A stretch of 64,000 nt of DNA from Blastocatellia bacterium (GTDB lineage: Bacteria > Acidobacteriota > Blastocatellia > Pyrinomonadales > Pyrinomonadaceae). The number at the start of each line of letters is the position of its first letter. Position 1 is the stretch's first letter. The notes beneath the pieces were generated by a model. That model was not told where the DNA came from. It searched no databases and saw nothing but the letters and a program-made list of their open reading frames with translations. Shown in pieces: positions 1-8,220 of this stretch. The position numbers were made by a program, and so were the translations under genes. The stretch spans positions 657,588 to 721,587 of the forward strand of contig PMSM01000010.1 in assembly GCA_003168335.1 (NCBI GenBank), given 5' to 3'.

Positions 1-1116
1 AGATTTAAAGGAAATGTACCTATCGTCTTCATCAAGTTTCACGAGCCAATCGGCAACAACAGGACGAAGGCGAGCGCGAATTACTATTGAAAGACCTATT
101 CGAGCATCAAGCTGTCCTTGTGCGAGTTTTCTTTGGGTCGGGTCAGATATACGATTAACAATATCTTGAGCGTCCGCTATATCACCAGCAGATACTTGAG
201 CATTGATAATTGCTCGCCGAGCGTTAAATCCCTGCAAATTAGCATCACGAATAAGATTAAGGGTTTTTAGCGCACCCGCAATATAACCAACTCCTGCTTG
301 GACTGTTGCAAGGTCGTTCAGTGCGTCTTCTCTGTTATGTCGTTGAACAAGCGGATCTTGGATGTGATCGGCGGTCTTTACGGCAGAAGCAAATGTGTTC
401 TCAGCGCCAACAGCATCACCCGCTTTGATTTGTTCGACAGCGATGGCTCTCAGGGCCTCGCATTTGGAAATCCCGTTCTCAATAAGATTAGCGGTTCCTA
501 GGGCACCCGGAATATCACCAGCCTCTGCTTGACCAACGGCGATATATTCGTATCCAAATGTTTTATCCTTATTTCTCTCGTCGTCGTCAATAAAAGCGAT
601 GGTCTTCATGGCTGCTGTCATATCACCAGCCTTTGCCCATAAACCAGCGACGTAACTCAAATCCATGGCTCTTGAAAATCCGTCCTCTGAGATTTTGCCC
701 TCTGAATCCTGCGCAGTCTTTATCAAGCGATTGAGATTGCCACGGCTTTTGATTTGCAATCCTGCGATGAAATCGTTCACGGCTGCGGCGTTCGGGGCGT
801 TGGGGCTGGCATTGACATACGCGCCGAACCAAGCGATCGCGCGCAATTCGCGTCCGGGAAGTTTTGATTCAGCCAGTCCAAGATTGTAGAACACCTCTGG
901 TGAGTTGGGCGCAGTCTTGCGGGCTTCCTGAAAACTCTGAATGGCGATCATCCACTCCTGCTCTTTTGCAGCAATGATTCCTTTTTTGATCGCTGCTTGT
1001 GCCTCCGGCGGCAGCGGCGCGGGAGCAGTCGCCTGAGCTTGCACAGCAACGGTCAACGCAAAGCTCAAAACAGCTAGGTATGTAAGTCGGTGAAGGTGGT
1101 CGCGAATAGGTTGCAT
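1..1116 (-). CDS. Secreted TPR-like repeat protein (3' end off the window)
   Basis: The frame is open from an ATG at 1116 to the left edge, so only the N-terminal 372 residues are visible. It begins MQPIRDHLHRLTYLAVLSF and then a hydrophobic stretch ending in VQAQA, a standard signal peptide. Residues about 35-110 resemble a TPR pair (EWMIAIQSFQEARKTAPNSP, then EVFYNLGLAESK). The rest is a run of 30-45 residue repeats of the type 'A..A.AGDI..A...'. Such solenoids act as protein-binding scaffolds; no catalytic motif is visible. It lies downstream of the FecR and TPR genes on the same strand but behind a terminator, so it is probably a separate transcript. Confidence 0.75.
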   Translation of the reverse strand, partial: MQPIRDHLHRLTYLAVLSFALTVAVQAQATAPAPLPPEAQAAIKKGIIAAKEQEWMIAIQSFQEARKTAPNSPEVFYNLGLAESKLPGRELRAIAWFGAYVNASPNAPNAAAVNDFIAGLQIKSRGNLNRLIKTAQDSEGKISEDGFSRAMDLSYVAGLWAKAGDMTAAMKTIAFIDDDERNKDKTFGYEYIAVGQAEAGDIPGALGTANLIENGISKCEALRAIAVEQIKAGDAVGAENTFASAVKTADHIQDPLVQRHNREDALNDLATVQAGVGYIAGALKTLNLIRDANLQGFNARRAIINAQVSAGDIADAQDIVNRISDPTQRKLAQGQLDARIGLSIVIRARLRPVVADWLVKLDEDDRYISFKS

Positions 1117-1270
1117 TGATATGAACCTCGACTGTCGCAAAGGAGCCTAGGCTTGGTTGCGGGACATGGACGGCAGGGTACTCATAGTACTAATGCCCGA
1201 CCGATCCACCTTAATGATCACCGTTGTGAAATCGCATCGAATCTGTTCCGATTCAGGTTTCACGCTGTTC

Positions 1271-1302
1271 TCAAGAGAAAAAGCAGGGCGATGGCCCGCC
1301 CT
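1271..1302 (-). terminator. Rho-independent terminator after the TPR-FecR genes
   Basis: Read on the minus strand this is AGGGCG, a six-base loop, CGCCCT, then GCTTTTTCTC. The stem is perfect and a T-tract follows directly, about 110 bases past the FecR-domain stop codon. Confidence 0.75.
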
Positions 1303-1409
1303 AAAACTAATGCGCGAGAGGAGGAGTTGGTTCGGTCGTGGTTATGATTCATTCTTGCGTTTCATCAGATAACTGTTCAGCAATCGGAACAAGTCACCAC
1401 TGGTAGTCT

Positions 1410-2291
1410 TCAAGGACTCAGTGCGGTTAGTTGGCTGAAGGTCCCATCGGCCGTAAAGGTTATCACTTGCCCGGCGCTCAATATGAACTTTGCACCTGTC
1501 TTCTTCCCAACAATTTCCAGTTGTCCCTCGAAAAGCTTTACATAACCCGCTCCACTGGGTTCAACCATCGCCTCGAAGTCAGTTCCTCGAACTCCGATTA
1601 TGCCTACGGCCACTTTGATGTTTATATCCTTTCTGTGACTGACCTTCCCAGTCACCCAGCGAAAGGTGCCTTTAGCGAATGATGCCGTAGCCTTTGTCAA
1701 GGAGGTTGCCGGGTCGTAAACAAAATCATCTATCACCATGTCGCTATTCGGGCCAAGCGTAAAGACTGTCTCGTCTGGAAGTAGGACTTTCATGCGTCCA
1801 TTTGCCCCTGTAACCGCACGCGTGCCTCCGTCCATCGGAAGCCGGGCTGCTTCCGCTCCTGTCAACTTGCGGCCATCTTTGGTGACAAAGTAGAAATCGC
1901 CACTCCCATTCACATTGGCAACAGGTAGGGTGGATCGAACGGCTGTGGCAGCTGTCGCCGCCGACAACTCCCGGTTGAATGTGTTGGCCGCACTAATATA
2001 TTTTGAACGCAGTGCTTGCACCGAGTTAAATTCTGCATCCGTCTGATTCTCGGCCGTTTTGTCGTTGAAGGCTTTAGCTGCGGCTTGGAAGGCACTCAGT
2101 TGGGTTTGGAGCGCTTGTCTTCGTTGGGTAAATTTTGTTCGCTCTCCAACGGAGAGATTGTCTGGGATGAAAGCCAGCGGCGGTATTTTTTCCTGCGCCA
2201 CCGCTGTCGACGGCCAAAGGGCAATACCGAACAACGCGGTCACGAGAGCCAGCCTAATGAATGTCGCTTTTCTCACAGGTAGAGTTTTCAC
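1410..2291 (-). CDS. Secreted FecR-domain protein
   Basis: 293 residues with an N-terminal signal peptide (cleavage probably after STAVAQ). The first half is helical and charged; the second half is a FecR domain, recognised from TLGPNSDMVIDDFVYDP, FRWVTGKVSHRKDINIKV and GIIGVRGTDFEAMVEP, with a final KLFEGQLEIV..SAGQVITF segment. FecR domains in this stand-alone secreted form are usually envelope proteins of unknown role rather than true iron-siderophore regulators, as no membrane segment or sigma partner follows. The start is GTG at 2291, since the nearby ATG triplets run straight into a stop. It follows the TPR gene by five bases and is surely co-transcribed with it. Confidence 0.85.
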   Translation of the reverse strand: MKTLPVRKATFIRLALVTALFGIALWPSTAVAQEKIPPLAFIPDNLSVGERTKFTQRRQALQTQLSAFQAAAKAFNDKTAENQTDAEFNSVQALRSKYISAANTFNRELSAATAATAVRSTLPVANVNGSGDFYFVTKDGRKLTGAEAARLPMDGGTRAVTGANGRMKVLLPDETVFTLGPNSDMVIDDFVYDPATSLTKATASFAKGTFRWVTGKVSHRKDINIKVAVGIIGVRGTDFEAMVEPSGAGYVKLFEGQLEIVGKKTGAKFILSAGQVITFTADGTFSQLTALSP

Positions 2292-2296
2292 ATCAT

Positions 2297-3436
2297 CTAG
2301 TTTTTGGCCGGAGCCGGTTTCTCGTCCACTTTGTCATCGATTGTTCGATGAACTTTTTTCACCGTTTCTTCTCCTTTGGTGATCGCCAGCAGATTGGCCT
2401 GATACTCGACATTCTTTTGATCCATTTCCTGGGTCAGAGCCTTCATCTTTTGAGGATCTTTTTCTGTTTTCATTTTGGTGGTCAATTGCTCAAGCTCTGT
2501 GCCCAATTTGGAACGCGCTGCCTTTAGGCCATCCAATTGTTTCAACGCGGCGATCATTCTCGGGTCGTTTTTGACTTTGTCTGAAAATGTGGCGGGGTCA
2601 ATGGACGCGTTAGTTGGGATTTTTAGTGACCCAGCGGCATTGGCGCCTCCGATGTCATAATTTTTTGTAAGGTCACCACTTGCCGCCGCGCTTAGTAATT
2701 GATCACCGGCCTTTTTATCGGAAGGAGCGTCTTTCAAAGGCTCACTCGGATCAACGAAATCCAATCCGCCGCTTTTACTACCGTCCCCGGCAGTTGCAGA
2801 AGTGGTCGACTTAGGATCAATAAAATCCAATCCACCTGACGCCGGCGCGGCGGTCATTGATTGCGCCAGGTTTTGAATGGACTGCTGCATATTGTTAGCA
2901 GTGATTTTATCCTGTCGGCGTTGCTCCTCGTCGCGCTTGGCCTGATCGAGTCTTTCTTGCGCGGCGGCCAAATCCTCACTGAGTATGTGTCTGCTTGAAA
3001 CGTCCGCGGGTACATTCGCCAGAGCTTGCTGGAAATAATTCAGTGCTGTTGTGTAGTCGCCGTTGCGGTATGCATCTTCGCCTTCGTGCCCCTGGCTCAT
3101 TCCAAGATTCCGACGAATGATTTGATCGTTCGGGCTAAGTTGCAAGGCCCTCCTGAAATCAGCTTCTGCGGCGGCCCAGTCCTTCTTAGTATAGGCAGCG
3201 AGACCCTGGTCATTCAGTGCGTACGCTTGCTGTGCCGCAATCTCAGCCGCGCTTGGACGGGAGCGAGAGCGATTGCCGGTGCTGCCACCGCCGCCTGTCG
3301 TCGAACATGGACCGCAGCCCCCGCCGCAGCTACCCTGGCAGACTGCGTCTCTCTGTGACTGTGCCCAAGTTTCCGACACCGGATAGATTGCAATCCCAAT
3401 GAATAACACCGCACCAAACAGCGCCGTTTTAACCAT
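2297..3436 (-). CDS. Secreted TPR protein with Cys/Gly-rich N-terminus
   Basis: 379 residues. A signal peptide is followed by a short CQGSCGGGCGPCSTTGGGG segment, five Cys within about 20 residues, which could be lipidated, disulphide-linked or metal-binding. Three TPR-like repeats follow at about residues 65-165 (AYALNDQGLAAYTKKDWAAAEADFRRALQ and relatives), then a coiled coil (AAQERLDQAKRDEEQRR), two copies of a GGLDF(I/V)DP motif near 205 and 224, and a C-terminal coiled coil. AAGGAGGG sits well before the ATG. It is the first gene of a two-gene unit with the FecR-domain protein. Probably an envelope scaffold; no enzyme signature seen. Confidence 0.8.
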   Translation of the reverse strand: MVKTALFGAVLFIGIAIYPVSETWAQSQRDAVCQGSCGGGCGPCSTTGGGGSTGNRSRSRPSAAEIAAQQAYALNDQGLAAYTKKDWAAAEADFRRALQLSPNDQIIRRNLGMSQGHEGEDAYRNGDYTTALNYFQQALANVPADVSSRHILSEDLAAAQERLDQAKRDEEQRRQDKITANNMQQSIQNLAQSMTAAPASGGLDFIDPKSTTSATAGDGSKSGGLDFVDPSEPLKDAPSDKKAGDQLLSAAASGDLTKNYDIGGANAAGSLKIPTNASIDPATFSDKVKNDPRMIAALKQLDGLKAARSKLGTELEQLTTKMKTEKDPQKMKALTQEMDQKNVEYQANLLAITKGEETVKKVHRTIDDKVDEKPAPAKN

Positions 3437-3760
3437 AGCAACCCTCCTTGAATCAGAATGCCACTTTACCTTCCCGATTCATTTGGCTCACTTGAAGCTT
3501 ATTATGGCTAAATGTCAAGGTATGCAAGTTGTAGGGTTGTGACGCTCAATCAACGGCAGTCCCCCAAGCGGAATGGGAATAGCCCTTTCTTCCCATGTGC
3601 CCCTAACAGCACGCCCGTTCAACGCCTTTGGCATGTACCAATAGAGGGCGCGAGACGGCAGGGAAGAAGTTGCCTAACAGCGAAGCAAGATTGGCGTTGC
3701 TGTCGTAAGCGGCCACACCTTTTGGATCGAATTCTGATGACTTTGGAGTAGTTTGAGAAC
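3437..3760. other. Intergenic region, no gene seen
   Basis: Short overlapping frames are present on both strands, but none has a Shine-Dalgarno site or protein-like composition. The right part must hold the end of the toxin-antitoxin transcript and the left part the promoter of the TPR gene; I could not assign either with confidence. Confidence 0.5.
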
Positions 3761-4129
3761 CTATGCAATTCGGACGTGAGTGTGCGTCTTCTCTGGCATT
3801 CGCTCTTTCGCCGAGATGCGCACCTCAACGCTATGACCCAATCGATTGAGGATGGCGAACAACCGATCTGCTGAAAAGCCCGAAAGCCTGCCTCGCAACA
3901 GATGCGAAACCTTCGGTTGATCGAGGCCGACGCGCTCAGCCGTCTGGGTCTGCGTCCAACCCTTCTGCTCGATCAACTCAGCGATCTTGGTCGCGAGTTT
4001 TGCTTTTAACAGACGTTCTTCCGCGTCAGGAAAACCAAGGTCGGTAAAGACATTGCCGCTGCTGAGCTCTATCGTTTCGCGGGTTGCTCTAGATTTCTTA
4101 GCTCTGATGGTTCTGCGCTTCGTTTTCAT
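3761..4129 (-). CDS. HigA/XRE-type antitoxin
   Basis: 122 residues. A basic N-terminus (MKTKRRTIRAKKSRATRE) precedes a helix-turn-helix domain at about 50-110: LIEQKGWTQTQTAERVGLDQPKVSHLLRGRLSGFSADRLFAILNRLGHSVEVRI. This matches the COG5606/HigA-like antitoxins that follow RelE-like COG4679 toxins. It lies 12 bases after the toxin gene in the toxin-first order typical of higBA. It is expected to bind the toxin and the inverted repeat at the operon promoter. Confidence 0.85.
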   Translation of the reverse strand: MKTKRRTIRAKKSRATRETIELSSGNVFTDLGFPDAEERLLKAKLATKIAELIEQKGWTQTQTAERVGLDQPKVSHLLRGRLSGFSADRLFAILNRLGHSVEVRISAKERMPEKTHTHVRIA

Positions 4130-4141
4130 CTTTTCGCTTCC

Positions 4142-4513
4142 TCAGCGCTTCCGCCTCACTTTGTAGTCCTCTTGCGCCAATTTTAGTCGTTTCTTGATCA
4201 GATCAACGTCAGCCTTCGGCGTCGCAATGCCTTTCTTTGATTTCTTCTGAAAGACATGCAGTACGTAAACTAATTCCGAAAACTTCACCGTGTAGACTGC
4301 GCGATAGGTATTTGTTTGAAAGTCTTCAGTGACTTCGAGAACTCCCGCGCCGCCGAACCCGGCAAGCGGCTTTGCTGATGGAGCCTTCCGACCCAACTGA
4401 GCCTGAAAAAGCGCATAGCCAATCGCATCCTTCACTTCATCAGGAAGTCGCTTTAGATCCGCTCTGGACGAGCCGATCCACAGGAGCTCTTTAGGCTGCG
4501 GATCAGCTTTCAC
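4142..4513 (-). CDS. RelE/HigB-type toxin (COG4679 family)
   Basis: Using GTG at 4513 the product is 123 residues beginning VKADPQPKELLWIGSSRADL, matching the family's usual 105-125 residues. Recognisable parts are SSRADLKRLPDEVKDAIGYAL, KPLAGFGGAGVLEVTEDF and YRAVYTVKFSELVYVLHVFQKKSKKGI, the core of the phage-derived RelE-like mRNA interferase fold. A longer frame opens at 4576, but its first 21 residues lie over the promoter-operator region and look non-coding. Family knowledge suggests ribosome-dependent mRNA cleavage held in check by the following antitoxin. Confidence 0.8.
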   Translation of the reverse strand: MKADPQPKELLWIGSSRADLKRLPDEVKDAIGYALFQAQLGRKAPSAKPLAGFGGAGVLEVTEDFQTNTYRAVYTVKFSELVYVLHVFQKKSKKGIATPKADVDLIKKRLKLAQEDYKVRRKR

Positions 4514-4517
4514 GTCG

Positions 4518-4549
4518 TTAGTATGCCTTATCTGGCATATGCCGGTCAA
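4518..4549 (-). promoter_or_regulatory. Promoter and operator of the toxin-antitoxin operon
   Basis: On the minus strand TTGACC (4544-4549) is followed by an 18-base spacer and CATACT (4520-4525 region). The spacer contains GGCATATGCC, itself a perfect palindrome, and with the -10 region forms GGCATA-AGATAA-TATGCC-like half sites (4522-4527 and 4534-4539). An antitoxin bound here would block polymerase. The predicted start of transcription falls at or within a base or two of the GTG, so the message may be leaderless. Confidence 0.55.
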
Positions 4550-4586
4550 CCTAGTGCGCGACGGGGACGGTTTCATCCTCTGCCCT

Positions 4587-5648
4587 CTAGTCAGAACTTA
4601 ACGTTTCATCCTGAGGAAAATCTACAGGAGTCGCTTTGCCATACACGCGCCTCCGACTGCGTTCCAGGCGTTGATAAAGCGTGGTCCTTCCCACGCCAAG
4701 TAAACGAGCCGCTTCGGAATGATTTCCCGTCTTTGCCAGCAGTTGGTCATAGAGGCAAAGGAAACTGCGGTCAAGAAATGCTTCGAGCGAGTCGTTTTGA
4801 TATAAGAGGAGCGGTATATGGGCTTCTGCCGTGCACGACGCGCCCGAAGGCATAGCACTCAACACGGCATCAACTGTTATCTCACCATTCATCGCAGTAG
4901 CTACAAGTCTTTCAACCACATGACGAAGTTGCCGAACATTCCCAGGCCATCCGTAGTTATAGAGAGCAGCGACCGCTTCCGGTTCGATATTGTGCTTTCG
5001 CGGGCATTTGATCCTTTCCTCGGCCTCGCGCATGAAATGATGAACAAGTATCGGAATATCAGATGGGTGCCTTCGCAGAGGTGGCGTGTCGATTGTTAAA
5101 ACAGTAATTCGATAAAAGAGGTCCCTGCGGAAACGCCCAACATCGGTTTCTTGAGGCAGATTTCGATTGGTCGCGGCAATGACTCTCACGTCGACGCGAT
5201 TTTCTGAGCGAGCACCCACCGGCCTAATGGCACCCTCTTGCAGAACCCGCAGGAGCTTCACCTGACATGCTGGTGACATTTCGCCGATCTCATCCAGAAA
5301 GATCGTGCCGGTGTGGGCGGCTTCGAAGAGGCCTATTTGCTTCTCGTTTGCACCAGTGAAGGCACCGCGCTCGTGTCCAAACAGCTCTGATTCAAGCAGG
5401 GTCTCAGTCAGAGCGCCGCAGTTAACTGCAATGAAAGGCTTACTCGCGCGGGCACTTTCTGCATGGATGGCTCGGGCGACCAACTCCTTTCCCGTACCGG
5501 ATTCACCAGATACGAGAACTGTGAAATCGCAGTTCGCCGCCACGCCAATTTGCCCAAGTAGGTCATGAATCACCGGCGATTCGCCGATGATCCCGCCATT
5601 GAAGAGAGAGAATTGCGAGCTCACAGACTCTTTTGCTCCAACTGTCAT
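4587..5648 (-). CDS. Sigma54-dependent activator lacking a sensor domain
   Basis: 353 residues. The AAA+ domain has Walker A GESGTGKE at 48-55, the sigma54-contacting GAFTGA loop at 95-100 and Walker B TIFLDE at 115-120; an arginine-rich FRRDLFYRI segment follows. The C-terminus carries a Fis-type helix-turn-helix (NHSEAARLLGVGRTTLYQRLER). There is only about 20 residues before the AAA+ domain, so no receiver, GAF or PAS domain: it resembles PspF and is probably controlled by a partner protein or by its own level. It is divergent from the S9 peptidase gene, but I found no convincing -24/-12 site there. Confidence 0.9.
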   Translation of the reverse strand: MTVGAKESVSSQFSLFNGGIIGESPVIHDLLGQIGVAANCDFTVLVSGESGTGKELVARAIHAESARASKPFIAVNCGALTETLLESELFGHERGAFTGANEKQIGLFEAAHTGTIFLDEIGEMSPACQVKLLRVLQEGAIRPVGARSENRVDVRVIAATNRNLPQETDVGRFRRDLFYRITVLTIDTPPLRRHPSDIPILVHHFMREAEERIKCPRKHNIEPEAVAALYNYGWPGNVRQLRHVVERLVATAMNGEITVDAVLSAMPSGASCTAEAHIPLLLYQNDSLEAFLDRSFLCLYDQLLAKTGNHSEAARLLGVGRTTLYQRLERSRRRVYGKATPVDFPQDETLSSD

Positions 5649-5886
5649 TCGGTTGGGGAAATGATCCCGCCTGGCGGCCTTCTATCTTTAAATGACGCGA
5701 GAACTGGACAGAAATTCCAGCTTGGGAAAGAATATTGAAGAATTTCTTCGAGGTTTGCTCGCTCCCCACAAAAATATTTTTTGACTTCGCTGGAATTCCT
5801 GGCAATTTCTCGCGTCTATAACGAATATGACTTGAGTTTCGTGAAGTCGTCTCTGCGTGAGCCTACTGTTCGGAGAGTTCGTTTCA

Positions 5887-7869
5887 ATGAGTCGAACCAA
5901 TGGATACAGACGATTTGGTGAAGCCTTTTGGGGTCGCCGTGTGCGAGAGTTCGCGCTCGCTTCACTTGCCCTGCTTCTTTCCACAATCGTCTCAGCTCAA
6001 AGCCAGTTCATCTCACCGGGCAAGAGTATTGAAACTCTAGGCGTGCCTCCTATTCCGTCCTCGTTGGCTCGTGAGGTGGCGCCATACACAAGCATCTATG
6101 GATTGCCATTGGCTGGTTGGGATTCTGAGAAACGTGAGGTTCTCCTCAAAGGTCTTTCGAGCGTCACTTGGATCTCTCGCGTTACCAGTCCAGAAGCCAG
6201 TCCGAAACCTTCCTCGATCTACATTCAATCAAGTGGCATTTATGACGTTTACTTTCAACCTCAGGGCAAGTATCTCGCGTACACGAGAGATGCTGACGGC
6301 AATGAAACGTTTCAACTCTATCTTTACAATATTAGCCGCGGTGAGAGCACGATGCTTTCCGATGGTAAATCCAGAAATACTGAGCCGGTATGGTCGAACT
6401 CAGGTAACAGGATCGTCTACAGCTCAACCCCTAGGGATTCAGGGGTCAATCTACGCGTGGTTAATCCTTTTGAGCCGCAGACCGATCACCTCGTTGCGCA
6501 GTCTTCAGGCAGCTACTTCAAAGCGTACGACTGGTCGCCGGATGATAAGCAGGTGGTGTATTGCGACTTCACTTCAAGCACAATCAGTACTCTTTGGTTG
6601 TTAGACGTTGCCAGCGGTAAGAAGAGTCTTCTTTCCCCGAAGCCTGATCAGCCTGAGCTTTATGACTATGCGCAGTTCAGCAAAGACGGCAAGGGCGTCT
6701 TTGTAGTTACCGATCACGACTCGGACATGCGGCGAGTCGCCTACGTTGACCTGGCGTCGGGGAAGTTCACCTATGTCCCTTCAAATCCCAAGTGGGATGT
6801 CGATGAATTTCAACTTGCGCCGGATGGAAAGACGATAGCGCTTGCTACGAACGAAGACGGCATCTCACGCCTACACCTGTTTGATGTAGTTAGTAGTAAG
6901 GAACGTCCAGCGTCACAGCTTCCTATTGGGATCATCTCCGATCTGAAGTGGAGCAAAGACTCCACCGACCTGGCTTTCAACTTCAAATCACCACAAACAC
7001 CGAATGATGTGTATTCGGTGAATACTCAAACCGGCAAAGTGGAGCTTTGGGCCAAGAGCGTAACCAACGGGGTAGATACCTCGCTGTTCTCACAGGCTGC
7101 GCTAATTCGCTGGTCGACATTCGACGGAAAAACGGTGTCCGGGTTTCTCTATCGCCCGCCGGCCAAGTTCAAAGGCAAGCGTCCTGTAATTATCGACATT
7201 CACGGTGGGCCAGAGGAGCAGTATCGCCCGAGGTTTAACTACGAAGAGAACTACTTCTTGAATGAATTAGGAGTGGCGAAGATTTATCCGAACGTACGCG
7301 GCTCTTCGGGTTATGGGAAGGCATTCCTACACTCTGACGATGGCGTCCGGCGCGAAGATGCAGTCAAAGACGTTGGCGCTCTGCTGGATTGGATCAAAAC
7401 TCAGCCAGATCTAGATTCCGACCGTGTGCTGGTTGAGGGTGCGAGCTATGGCGGCTATCTGGCGCTCTCAACCGCATACGTATATAGCGACCGGATAAAA
7501 GCAACAATCTCTGACAGCGGAATAACGAATTTGGTTAGCTGCGCCGAGCACACGGATGCGTGGCGCCGCGATATTGACCGTGCGGAATTCGGCGATGAGC
7601 GTGACCCGAAGATCAGAAAGTTCATGGAGCGCACAGCGCCTCTTAATAACGCAGAAAAGATCAAGAAGCCGCTACTGATCTTTCAGGGGCAGAATGACCC
7701 TCGTGTTCCTGTTTCGGAAGCCGCAAGCCTGGTGGCCGCGACCAAGGATCGAATTCCTGTTTGGTACGTCTTGGCTAAGGACGAAGGCCACGGTTTTGTA
7801 CAGAAAAACGATAGAGATTACCGAACGTACGCGAGCATACTCTTTGTCAAAGAGTTCTTGCTCAAATAG
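5887..7869 (+). CDS. Secreted S9-family (prolyl oligopeptidase-like) peptidase
   Basis: 660 residues from the ATG at 5887, chosen over a GTG 30 bases upstream because GGAGAG sits eight bases before it. A signal peptide ends near STIVSAQ. Residues about 70-400 form a beta-propeller of WD40/DPP-IV type repeats (DGKSRNTEPVWSNSGNRIVYSS, DGKTIALATNEDG). The alpha/beta-hydrolase domain has the nucleophile GASYGG (Ser520), Asp604 in QGQNDPRVP and His635 in DEGHGF, a full triad. It should cleave peptides in the periplasm or outside the cell. A tiny secreted protein and a TPR-CHAT protein follow on the same strand. Confidence 0.9.
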   Translation: MSRTNGYRRFGEAFWGRRVREFALASLALLLSTIVSAQSQFISPGKSIETLGVPPIPSSLAREVAPYTSIYGLPLAGWDSEKREVLLKGLSSVTWISRVTSPEASPKPSSIYIQSSGIYDVYFQPQGKYLAYTRDADGNETFQLYLYNISRGESTMLSDGKSRNTEPVWSNSGNRIVYSSTPRDSGVNLRVVNPFEPQTDHLVAQSSGSYFKAYDWSPDDKQVVYCDFTSSTISTLWLLDVASGKKSLLSPKPDQPELYDYAQFSKDGKGVFVVTDHDSDMRRVAYVDLASGKFTYVPSNPKWDVDEFQLAPDGKTIALATNEDGISRLHLFDVVSSKERPASQLPIGIISDLKWSKDSTDLAFNFKSPQTPNDVYSVNTQTGKVELWAKSVTNGVDTSLFSQAALIRWSTFDGKTVSGFLYRPPAKFKGKRPVIIDIHGGPEEQYRPRFNYEENYFLNELGVAKIYPNVRGSSGYGKAFLHSDDGVRREDAVKDVGALLDWIKTQPDLDSDRVLVEGASYGGYLALSTAYVYSDRIKATISDSGITNLVSCAEHTDAWRRDIDRAEFGDERDPKIRKFMERTAPLNNAEKIKKPLLIFQGQNDPRVPVSEAASLVAATKDRIPVWYVLAKDEGHGFVQKNDRDYRTYASILFVKEFLLK

Positions 7870-7926
7870 CTAACCCTTAACCAAAGCCGTGGTCCTATCG
7901 CGGCGATACACAACAAGGAGAAGACC

Positions 7927-8124
7927 ATGAAGAAACTGAAAGCGATCGCAACAAGTCTATGTCTTGTCGTTGCGTTAGGAGTGGCGATTCCGACGGTAAC
8001 GAAGGCCGACGACAGTGGGCCACAGGGAGCGTCTAAGTCCACAACGCCTGCTCCACCACCGCCGGCACCGTCCGCCGATCTGTTGAGGCTTCTGATTATG
8101 CTGTTGATGTGGCTTTTCGGTTAA
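7927..8124 (+). CDS. Tiny secreted proline-rich protein with hydrophobic C-terminus
   Basis: 65 residues. MKKLKAIATSLCLVVALGVAI gives a strong signal peptide ending TVTKADD, followed by an Ser/Thr/Pro-rich linker (STTPAPPPPAPSADLL) and a final hydrophobic run LLRLLIMLLMWLFG. AAGGAG sits seven bases before the ATG, so it is very likely translated. The mature form would be about 40 residues with a membrane-seeking tail. I know no family for it. It sits 57 bases after the S9 peptidase and 96 before the CHAT gene, so it could be a substrate, a regulator or a membrane-active peptide of this group; this is speculation. Confidence 0.65.
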   Translation: MKKLKAIATSLCLVVALGVAIPTVTKADDSGPQGASKSTTPAPPPPAPSADLLRLLIMLLMWLFG

Positions 8125-8220
8125 TCAGGGTCCGCTTTCCCAGGTTCCGGGGCAAAGCAAGCAAAGGGTTCACTTGCTCTGCCCTGGAATTTTTCCCATC
8201 AGTATCGGACTGCAGTTCAT

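Noticed and set aside
4514-4576. N-terminal extension of the toxin frame
   Set aside because: These codons overlie the promoter and the palindromic operator, and family members begin near the GTG at 4513.
5790-5830. TGGCAATTTCTCGC upstream of the S9 peptidase as a sigma54 -24/-12 promoter for the neighbouring activator
   Set aside because: The GC of the -12 element is one base off the required spacing and the TTGC word is absent.
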